A stretch of 8,381 bases of DNA from Candidatus Gastranaerophilales bacterium (GTDB lineage: Bacteria > Cyanobacteriota > Vampirovibrionia > Gastranaerophilales > Gastranaerophilaceae), in the NCBI GenBank assembly GCA_900768915.1, contig CAAGEQ010000027.1:1-8381 (forward strand), in the 5' to 3' direction. Positions 1-6,176 of this stretch are shown here, piece after piece. Within the stretch, counting starts at the first letter, position 1, and each line of letters opens with the position of its first letter. Both the position numbers and the translations under genes were made by a program. The notes under the pieces are model-generated. The model made no database searches. It had not been told where the DNA came from and saw only the letters and a program-made list of their open reading frames with translations.

Positions 1-161
1 AACTCGAAGTAGCACGGAGCATAGCGAATGATATTTGCAGAGCAAATAAAATGAGCGACTGCGTAGTGTGAAACAATAATCCAAGATAGTTTCGGAATCT
101 TTTTCAAATAGATGCTGAAAAATTGAACATATAGTAAGGCAGAGCCTGACAATATAATATA
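1..161. other. Non-coding region downstream of the GH57 gene with short hairpins
   Basis: No gene is visible. The first 75 bases are clearly richer in G+C than the flanking gene. Two hairpins share a GC-AGA-GC core: TATTTGC-AGA-GCAAATA (32-48) and AGGC-AGA-GCCT (137-147). A third, weaker one (TCCAA/TTCGGA, 80-96) has a bulged base. The second hairpin lies just after the GH57 stop codon, but no U tract follows it on the minus strand, so I do not call a terminator. The region resembles a dispersed intergenic repeat but has only one copy here. Confidence 0.5.
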
Positions 162-2387
162 TTATGTTCTTGGACGACGAATTGTTAGTGGTGTGTCTTT
201 TGGCATAAAAGTATATCTTAATCCCATATTCGCTATAAGGAAGAAAAATTCTAGTTCTTGTCCAGCATCAATATCAATGTCTTTAAAAGGTATGCAAATA
301 TCTATTTTTTCATTATGTAATACATTTAATCCAGGAGAATCTACAATTGTCCATAAATTATCTTGCATTGATTTAGATAAGAATGATGGATATATTGTAT
401 TGTTTAATAATGTTATAAGTAATTCATTATGATATTTTGCTTTTAATATAGGAAAAATTGCTTCTGTTTTGTTGGAAACACGAATGCTCGACAAAGACTG
501 TTTTTTATCATTGTTTTTCATATATATATAGAATTGATGTATTTTAGGCTTTTTGTCGTCTTGTTCTCTAAAATTAGGGTTTAATTCTAATTTAAAATAA
601 AGATTTTCATTATCAAAACCATAACTAATATTGTCGAAAATTTTACTTTCTTGAAAAACTGGACCATCAATTAAGTCAATACTATCTGAATATAACCAAT
701 TAGTACTAAATTGTGGAGGTTCCATATTTTCTGTTTCAGAATTTACATACGCAACCGTAATAATAGAATTATCAAGGTATTCAGGATATTCTTCATCTAA
801 AAATTTATATGCATTTTTTAGATGTTCTCTAAATAGAAAGTCAAAAACATTATCTTGTCCAGAATTGTTTGGTTCTCCATACCACCAAAACCAATCACTA
901 CCTTCTGTGATGTATAATTCACGCAGTGCTTGTTCTTTGTTTGGGTGATTGTGTTTTTCTTTTAATATTCTGTTAATATCTTTTCTGACATTATATAAAT
1001 ATTGCCATGCTAAGTTTTTAACAGGATCACCTATCCAGTAATTAAAGTTTTTATTAATCCAAGAGCCTTGATGAATTTTATTTAAGGTTTTTTTGTTTTT
1101 GTCTGATGAAATATAATCGCTTATAAGTACGGTGTTTATTGTATCATCTTTTTCTAATTTAGAATAAATAGCATCAAGAAAGTCATTGCCGTCATTTGGA
1201 TAATTTTCCCAACAGTTTTCTCCATCTAAGGCGATTGTTAAAAGATGGTTATCATCTGGTGATACAAGTAATTTATTTTGTATAGATTTAATCTTGTTGT
1301 ATAAATCATTTGATGAAATATTCGCATCAACGTTACAATATTCAAAATTAATGAGATTTGGTATGTGAGAATCTCTGAAGATGATATCTATATTAGTTTT
1401 TTCAGGATTATATGTATATGTTTTAAGCAAATAATATGGATCTTCTAGATTACCTTTAAAATCTCTTATAAATTCAAAATTGATACTTTTTGCAAGTATA
1501 GTTTCGTCAGATATTGTCCATTCAATACCTTCTTCTTTAAATAATTCTAATGTTTTATTTGTTAAACAAAATTCTGATGGCCACATGCCTTTTGGTCGTT
1601 TTCCAAATATTTCTTCGATTTTGTTAAGTGCAGATTTGATTTGATTATGTGCATCTTTTTTTAGATTAAAATTAACTGGCAAGTTCTCTTTGTTTGGCAG
1701 GTTTTTTGTAGCAGTTTCATAATCACACAAAATAGGCATAATTGGGTGATAATATGGACTTGTTGTAAGTTCTATTCTGCCTTGTTGTATATATTTCTTG
1801 TATGTTGGAATTATTTCTTTAATGATTTGTTTTTGCAAATTTATAATTCTGATTCTATCTTTTAATGAATAATTATGTCCTTTTTTTGCTAATCTGTTTA
1901 GTTCAGGATAATTATAATAGTGAGTTGCATCAATCCAAATTATATTAAATAATGCCATTAAGTCAGAAAATTCTTGTTCAGAAAAATCATCAATTGTGAT
2001 TGAGTTGCTTGCAAATCTTTTTTTAAATAATTTTCTGTATGTAGGATATTTGTATATCATTGTTTCATATTTTGCATTAAAAAAATTATTTAAAATATAT
2101 TCTTTTTCGCTTCTAGTTAATTCTTCAATAGGTCTAATACTAAGGCTTGAATGTATATCATCAAAACCCTGTTCAGCATATTGTATCAATTCGTCTAAAA
2201 GTGCTGGAACAACATCGATATTTAACTTTAATCTTGGGTATTTTTCAAGAAGTGTTACCATATCAAGGTAATCTTTTACTGCGTGGAGACGTACCCAAGG
2301 CATTAAAAAGACACCGTCTAATTCATAGACTGGTTGGTGCATATGCCAATAGAATGCTACAGATAAATTCCCAGATATATTTTCCAT
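162..2387 (-). CDS. Glycoside hydrolase family 57 protein (alpha-glucan-acting type) with C-terminal beta domain
   Basis: This 741-residue protein is a retaining GH57 enzyme, a family that cleaves or transfers alpha-glucans such as starch and glycogen. The family's conserved regions appear in order: HMHQP at residues 15-19, PYYHPIMPIL at 211-220, GMWPSE at 267-272 with E272 as the expected nucleophile, LDGEN at 387-391 with D388 as the expected acid/base, and SDWFWWYGE at 497-505. Residues from about 560 to 741 form a beta-rich region (for example GPVFQESKIF, NLYFKLELN) resembling the DOMON-like or glucodextranase C-terminal domains attached to such enzymes. There is no signal peptide, so a cytoplasmic role in storage-glucan turnover is likely. 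All catalytic residues are present, and the length is usual for this GH57 subtype. The exact specificity (amylase, glucanotransferase or other) cannot be read from sequence. It is the last gene of the cluster, 43 bases after the TPR gene. The start has no Shine-Dalgarno, and a TATAAT ends six bases upstream. Confidence 0.93.
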   Translation of the reverse strand: MENISGNLSVAFYWHMHQPVYELDGVFLMPWVRLHAVKDYLDMVTLLEKYPRLKLNIDVVPALLDELIQYAEQGFDDIHSSLSIRPIEELTRSEKEYILNNFFNAKYETMIYKYPTYRKLFKKRFASNSITIDDFSEQEFSDLMALFNIIWIDATHYYNYPELNRLAKKGHNYSLKDRIRIINLQKQIIKEIIPTYKKYIQQGRIELTTSPYYHPIMPILCDYETATKNLPNKENLPVNFNLKKDAHNQIKSALNKIEEIFGKRPKGMWPSEFCLTNKTLELFKEEGIEWTISDETILAKSINFEFIRDFKGNLEDPYYLLKTYTYNPEKTNIDIIFRDSHIPNLINFEYCNVDANISSNDLYNKIKSIQNKLLVSPDDNHLLTIALDGENCWENYPNDGNDFLDAIYSKLEKDDTINTVLISDYISSDKNKKTLNKIHQGSWINKNFNYWIGDPVKNLAWQYLYNVRKDINRILKEKHNHPNKEQALRELYITEGSDWFWWYGEPNNSGQDNVFDFLFREHLKNAYKFLDEEYPEYLDNSIITVAYVNSETENMEPPQFSTNWLYSDSIDLIDGPVFQESKIFDNISYGFDNENLYFKLELNPNFREQDDKKPKIHQFYIYMKNNDKKQSLSSIRVSNKTEAIFPILKAKYHNELLITLLNNTIYPSFLSKSMQDNLWTIVDSPGLNVLHNEKIDICIPFKDIDIDAGQELEFFFLIANMGLRYTFMPKDTPLTIRRPRT

Positions 2388-2393
2388 AAGTAT

Positions 2394-2402
2394 ATTATAG
2401 CA
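2394..2402 (-). promoter_or_regulatory. Extended -10 promoter element directly before the GH57 gene
   Basis: On the minus strand the sequence reads TGC-TATAAT, a perfect -10 hexamer with the extended TGn motif, and six bases (ATACTT) separate it from the ATG at 2387. Transcription would be expected to begin at or within a base of the start codon, giving a leaderless message. No convincing -35 is present; TTTATT at 16-bp spacing matches only three of six positions, but extended -10 promoters tolerate this. AT-rich DNA produces TATAAT by chance, so this is a candidate. Confidence 0.5.
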
Positions 2403-2430
2403 AATTTATTTAGAAAATAAACCTTAAATT

Positions 2431-4191
2431 TTATGAAATTCTTCTAATAATTTCATGTGCTTCTTCGCATTCAGGGAAAATATCCGTTAATTTGTCTAAT
2501 ACTTCTAATGCTTTATTTGTTTCATTCATTTTTTCATAACATTTTGCTTCATTTAATAATAAAGAAATATTTTCACTATTTTTTTCTAGTAATGCTTTGA
2601 AGATGTTTAATGCTTTGTCGTATTCACCTAATTGGTAATAACAAAGTGCCAACAAGTTTTTTGTTTCAATATCAGGATTTTGTTCTAATGATTTAATGAA
2701 ATATATTTTTGCTTTTTCATAATCTTCCATTGAATAATATATTCTACCTGCTAAAAATTGAATATACTCGTGTTCAGGTTGTTCTGTTAATGCTGATTCA
2801 ATTAGTTCTCTAGCATTATCAAGTTGATTTAATTCAATTTTGTTTATTGCTTGTAATGATTTTGCAACAACATCATCTTTGATAGCAAGTGCTTTGTCGT
2901 AATATTTGTCGGCTTCTTGATATTTTGAAACAGAGTACAAATAATTTGCGTATTCAAAAATAATATCAAAATCGTTTGGTGCTAACTCCATTGCTGTTCT
3001 AAATTCATCTTCTGCATAATCGAATAGACGTTGATTTAGATATATTACACCAAGGTCTTTGTGTGCAACTGCATTTTCAGGATTCATTTTGATTACTTTT
3101 TTGAAGATTTTTTCTGCTGTACCTGTATCATACAATTGCGTTGATAAAATAGCATATTGATATAAAACTTCTGATGATGGAGATGCTTTTAAGATAATAG
3201 AATCGTATAAGTCTTTCGCTTGTCGGAAGTTCCTAGTTTCAATATAAAGGTTAGCCAATTTTTGAGCCATTGTTATAGATTTAGGATTTCTTGCCAATAA
3301 TAGTTTCATAATATTTATGGCACTTTGAAAATCTCTCATTAATTCATAACATGATGCTAAATTGTATTGGAATGAATCTTTTTCAGGGTGCAATATCGCT
3401 AATGCTTTATAATGTTTTGCGGCTTTTTCTAATTGCATTGATTTTAATTCAGATAATGCTAAAGAAATTAAATAATTTTCTTGGTTATCTAAATGATATG
3501 CTTTTTCAAAATAATCACAAGCTTGTTCGTGCTTGTTTTGTATTTGATAAATTGAACCAATGTTATAGTATGATATTGCATCTTTTGGTCTTATTTTTAT
3601 TGCTTTTTTGTAGCAATCAATTGCTTTTTCTCTTGAACCAACAAGTAAATAAGCAGTTCCTAAATTATTATAAATCTGAAAATGTTCAGGGTTTAGAGCA
3701 AGTGCTGCTTCTAAATATTCAATTCCTTTGTTGTATATTTTTAATGCTACGTATGCTGTTCCGATTAAATAATCAAATGTGTAATCTTGTGGAGCAATTT
3801 CTTTTGCTTTCATCGCATATTCAATAGCATTGTTTTCTTTGCCTGTTTTCATACAGATAATGCATAGATTTTTGTATGCATCAATATAATTTTCTCTAAT
3901 CTCAAGAACTTTTATATAATAACTTTCTGCATCTGATAATCTATTTAGGTTATCATAACAATTCGCTAAATAAAATAGTGCTGTCGCATCTTTTGGTGAA
4001 ATTTTAATTGCTTTTTCAAAATTTGTTGTAGCACTTTTGTAGTCTTGTAAATTAACATTTACAAGTCCCATCAGTTTTAGAACTTCTAGGTCGTTTTCGT
4101 GACCTTCTGAAATATATTTTGTTAATTCTTTTTTTGCCTCGTTATAACTATTTTCGGCTATTAAATCTTTTACTTTTTCTAATTCATTCAT
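2431..4191 (-). CDS. Tetratricopeptide-repeat (TPR) protein, about 16 tandem units
   Basis: This 586-residue protein is almost entirely TPR. The unit-ending proline or equivalent position recurs near residues 66, 100, 134, 168, 202, 236, 270, 303, 337, 371, 405, 439, 472, 506, 540 and 573, a register of 34 with almost no insertions. Typical units read Y-x-A-x-x-x-F-x-K-A-I-K-x-x-P, for example around 51-66 and 184-202. TPR arrays form right-handed superhelices that bind protein partners, so this is probably a cytoplasmic scaffold or adaptor. No signal peptide, membrane segment or catalytic domain is visible, and the partner cannot be named. It lies 26 bases after the second WYL gene and 43 before the GH57 gene, so it may be co-transcribed with both. 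No Shine-Dalgarno precedes the ATG. Repeat proteins of this kind are often misassigned functions such as O-GlcNAc transferase, but no glycosyltransferase domain is present here. Confidence 0.93.
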   Translation of the reverse strand: MNELEKVKDLIAENSYNEAKKELTKYISEGHENDLEVLKLMGLVNVNLQDYKSATTNFEKAIKISPKDATALFYLANCYDNLNRLSDAESYYIKVLEIRENYIDAYKNLCIICMKTGKENNAIEYAMKAKEIAPQDYTFDYLIGTAYVALKIYNKGIEYLEAALALNPEHFQIYNNLGTAYLLVGSREKAIDCYKKAIKIRPKDAISYYNIGSIYQIQNKHEQACDYFEKAYHLDNQENYLISLALSELKSMQLEKAAKHYKALAILHPEKDSFQYNLASCYELMRDFQSAINIMKLLLARNPKSITMAQKLANLYIETRNFRQAKDLYDSIILKASPSSEVLYQYAILSTQLYDTGTAEKIFKKVIKMNPENAVAHKDLGVIYLNQRLFDYAEDEFRTAMELAPNDFDIIFEYANYLYSVSKYQEADKYYDKALAIKDDVVAKSLQAINKIELNQLDNARELIESALTEQPEHEYIQFLAGRIYYSMEDYEKAKIYFIKSLEQNPDIETKNLLALCYYQLGEYDKALNIFKALLEKNSENISLLLNEAKCYEKMNETNKALEVLDKLTDIFPECEEAHEIIRRIS

Positions 4192-4197
4192 AACCGT

Positions 4198-4203
4198 ATT
4201 ATA
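4198..4203 (-). promoter_or_regulatory. Candidate -10 element directly before the TPR gene
   Basis: The minus strand reads TATAAT-ACGGTT-ATG, so a perfect -10 hexamer ends six bases before the start codon at 4191. This is the same geometry as at the GH57 gene, and the two 15-base segments from TATAAT through ATG are identical at 12 positions. The segment lies in the 26-base gap after the WYL gene. The best -35 (TTATGA at 18-bp spacing) matches only three of six positions and no TGn extension is present, so it is weaker than the GH57 element. Confidence 0.4.
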
Positions 4204-4217
4204 TTACAAACTAGAAT

Positions 4218-5081
4218 TTATTCATAATTTTTCAAAGTATTTTCAATCATTTCTTGCATTTCTGCAACGTATGCTTTTGGTTTTAAGACTTTGCAAGAAG
4301 AATCATAACGCATTAATCTATGAAGTAATTGTTTTTTATCTTCATATCTATTTGTAATTATGATAGAACCGTTGTTTTTGAAATGTGTAATTTGTTCGTT
4401 TTCTCTTGGTTGATAACGTTTTGCTAAACTACCTTTTATTTCAAAAATAACTGTTGCCATTGATTCTTTTGTCAAAACTTTGTCATCAATTATTCTAATG
4501 TCAATAATATCATCAGGATTAAGTTCTTTAGATTCATCGTTGTTATATGTTTTGAAAATAATTTTTTCATCTACAACTTGAATTTCTTTAGGAAAACAAT
4601 TATATGTTGTTTTATCTTTAAAAATTATTTTTATATCACATTGAGAAAGACAAGCCTTTTCAAAAATTTTGATAATTCTATAGTTTTTACTTGATTGAAG
4701 TCCTGTACCTGATTTGTAAAATGCTAAGTGTAATTTACTTATGAATTTATCAATAGTATTTTCTAATTCACCAGATTTTAAGTTTTCACTAAGTGATTTT
4801 ACTTCAAATAATAATTCACTTTCAATTGGAGAAAATCTTAGACCAATTGGAAAGTTTAAAATCGTATATTTGTTGTTTATTTTTTGAATATCAATACCAC
4901 AAGATTTACAAGTATTTATGTATTTGCTAACTACAAAATTGTTGCAAGGTCCAAGTCCATTATCGTTCATTGCATCAACAAGTTCATTCATAGTCATATT
5001 TTTTTCAAATAAAAGACTTAATATTTTTAAAACTTTTAATGATGCTTGATTAATTTTACCAATAGTCGCACTATTTGCCAT
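4218..5081 (-). CDS. WYL-domain transcriptional regulator, second of a tandem pair
   Basis: This 287-residue protein has the layout of WYL regulators. An N-terminal helix-turn-helix-like region spans roughly residues 10-75 (LKVLKILSLLFEKNMTMNELVDAM, then a short strand pair ending NNKYTIL). A divergent WYL core lies around 145-200, with the family-like segment DEKIIFKTYN and a following DDIIDIRII strand. A WCX-like C-terminus covers about 236-287 (GSIIITNRYEDKKQLLHRLMRYDSSCKVLKPKAYVAEMQEM). WYL domains bind nucleic acid or nucleotide-type ligands and switch the attached DNA-binding domain; the ligand here is unknown. The start overlaps the end of the previous WYL gene by 11 bases, with GAGG at 5089-5092 ending seven bases before the ATG, which supports this start and translational coupling. 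The WYL core is less canonical than in its neighbour, so assignment relies partly on context. Confidence 0.8.
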   Translation of the reverse strand: MANSATIGKINQASLKVLKILSLLFEKNMTMNELVDAMNDNGLGPCNNFVVSKYINTCKSCGIDIQKINNKYTILNFPIGLRFSPIESELLFEVKSLSENLKSGELENTIDKFISKLHLAFYKSGTGLQSSKNYRIIKIFEKACLSQCDIKIIFKDKTTYNCFPKEIQVVDEKIIFKTYNNDESKELNPDDIIDIRIIDDKVLTKESMATVIFEIKGSLAKRYQPRENEQITHFKNNGSIIITNRYEDKKQLLHRLMRYDSSCKVLKPKAYVAEMQEMIENTLKNYE

Positions 5082-6000
5082 ATACTGACCTCATTTCTTT
5101 TAATTTTGAAATAACCGTATTTTTAATTTTTGATGGTTCTTCAATTATGCAATCAGGACCGAAACTCAACATTCTTTGTACTGCTATAAATTCGTTGAAA
5201 TAACGTCCTTGAATTATTACGTGATTTTCTAATTCTTCTATAATAGTTTCATTTTCTTCTAGTCGATAATCTTGGTGTGAGTATAGTTTGAATTTGACGC
5301 AAGTATCAAGTCCCACAGGTGTATTTTTATCAAACAGTGTACATAAGATTTCTTTTATTCTAGATACATTTAAAAATGAACGTTTTTGGTTTGAATTGTT
5401 AAAGCAATATACATACAATTTGCCATTTCTTAAACCTAGTTTTTCAATAGTAATATCATATTCTATGTCTTCTTGGTGTGGTAATGAATATAATATTTTT
5501 ACTCTATTATGGCATTTTTCATCAGCAACAAGGCTTTTAATTAGTTCTAAATTCTCCGATTTTAATAAAGAAATGCCTAGTAATTGTTCTTTTATTTCAT
5601 CAAGACTAGTAATATTTGCAATGTGTTCAAACAAATAGTGATAGTCTAATAATTTTTTAGGTGATGCTGTTTTGCTTATTTTTTCATATATAACTTTTAA
5701 TGCTTTGATTTCTTCATTTGAAATATTGATTTTATAAGGGTGTGAAATTAAAGCATATTGGTGATTATTTCTTTTTGTTGCTTTTGTTATTTCGCAACCA
5801 ATTTTTTTTAGTGTGTTTATATCTATCCTAATTGTATCAATAGAGTAGGCTCTATCGGCTACACCACAATCAATAACAAATTGTCTTATATCTTCGAACT
5901 TCTTAGGACCTTCTGCAAGTGCAACCAATAATATTAAGGCTCTTGCTCCTGTTAATGAAACTTGTTTTGATGTATCATGATATTTTATAAAATTTTCCAT
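5071..6000 (-). CDS. WYL-domain transcriptional regulator, first of a tandem pair
   Basis: From the preferred start this is a 309-residue WYL regulator. Residues about 15-90 form the DNA-binding part (GARALILLVALAEGPKKFEDIR, then SIDTIRIDINTLKKIGCEI, a typical winged-helix recognition segment). The WYL core at about 165-222 includes LGLRNGKLYVYCF and RSFLNVSRIKEI, matching the family pattern of an NG-x-x-Y strand followed by an R-x-F-x-x-x-R-I strand. Residues about 260-303 (HVIIQGRYFNEF, MLSFGPDCIIEEPSKIKNTV) match the WCX C-terminal extension. I place the start at MENF because GGAG at 6008-6011 ends seven bases before it, the same spacing as at two other genes here. An in-frame ATG at 6018 would add six residues and lies where transcription should begin, so a leaderless start there is possible. 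The gene opens the WYL-WYL-TPR-GH57 cluster and has its own promoter. Confidence 0.9.
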   Translation of the reverse strand: MENFIKYHDTSKQVSLTGARALILLVALAEGPKKFEDIRQFVIDCGVADRAYSIDTIRIDINTLKKIGCEITKATKRNNHQYALISHPYKINISNEEIKALKVIYEKISKTASPKKLLDYHYLFEHIANITSLDEIKEQLLGISLLKSENLELIKSLVADEKCHNRVKILYSLPHQEDIEYDITIEKLGLRNGKLYVYCFNNSNQKRSFLNVSRIKEILCTLFDKNTPVGLDTCVKFKLYSHQDYRLEENETIIEELENHVIIQGRYFNEFIAVQRMLSFGPDCIIEEPSKIKNTVISKLKEMRSVYGK

Positions 6001-6007
6001 GTTAACT

Positions 6008-6011
6008 CTCC
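6008..6011 (-). promoter_or_regulatory. Shine-Dalgarno that decides the first WYL gene's start
   Basis: GGAG on the minus strand, followed by seven bases and ATG at 6000. It falls inside the longer reading frame that could begin at 6018, and favours the shorter, 309-residue protein. Confidence 0.7.
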
Positions 6012-6023
6012 AATGCATATTTT

Positions 6024-6052
6024 ATTATAAAATATTGAAACAATAATATCAA
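6024..6052 (-). promoter_or_regulatory. Sigma-70-type promoter of the WYL-WYL-TPR-GH57 cluster
   Basis: On the minus strand, TTGATA (6047-6052, five of six matches to TTGACA) is separated by exactly 17 bp from a perfect TATAAT (6024-6029). The predicted transcription start near 6017 gives a leader of about 17 bases that contains the GGAG ribosome site. It lies between the terminator of the preceding gene and the first WYL gene, as expected for the head of an operon. This is the best-formed promoter in the window. Confidence 0.75.
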
Positions 6053-6084
6053 TTATATATATTGATAAATTTACGTATCTTTCT

Positions 6085-6139
6085 AAAAAATTTTACAAAA
6101 TAAAGAAGAGCAAATCTTCTTAAAAGACTTGCTCCTCTT
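6085..6139 (-). terminator. Intrinsic terminator after the 602-residue protein gene
   Basis: The minus-strand RNA folds into a 16-bp stem: arm AAGAGGAGCAAGTCTT (6124-6139), loop TTAAG (6119-6123), arm AAGATTTGCTCTTCTT (6103-6118). All 16 positions pair, two of them as G-U. It is followed by the U-rich run TATTTTG and then further T tracts down to about 6085. On the plus strand the two wobble pairs become A-C mismatches and there is no U tract, so it works in the minus direction only. It separates the 602-residue gene from the WYL operon. Confidence 0.85.
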
Positions 6140-6176
6140 ACCATAATTAACAACGAAAAAGAGTTTACTAATTTTA

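Noticed and set aside
137..147. AGGC-AGA-GCCT as an intrinsic terminator of the GH57 gene
   Set aside because: Only four base pairs, and no U tract follows on the minus strand.
154..165. 12-bp palindrome ATAATATATTAT over the GH57 stop codon
   Set aside because: Made only of A and T in very AT-rich DNA, so it is expected by chance.
3351..3827. A 158-codon plus-strand open frame opposite the TPR gene
   Set aside because: It is the antisense of a regular 34-residue repeat array, and its Leu/Asn/Gln-rich translation mirrors the TPR codons. No ribosome site is evident.
5288..5638. A 116-codon plus-strand open frame opposite the first WYL gene
   Set aside because: Antisense shadow of a gene supported by family motifs, promoter and ribosome site.
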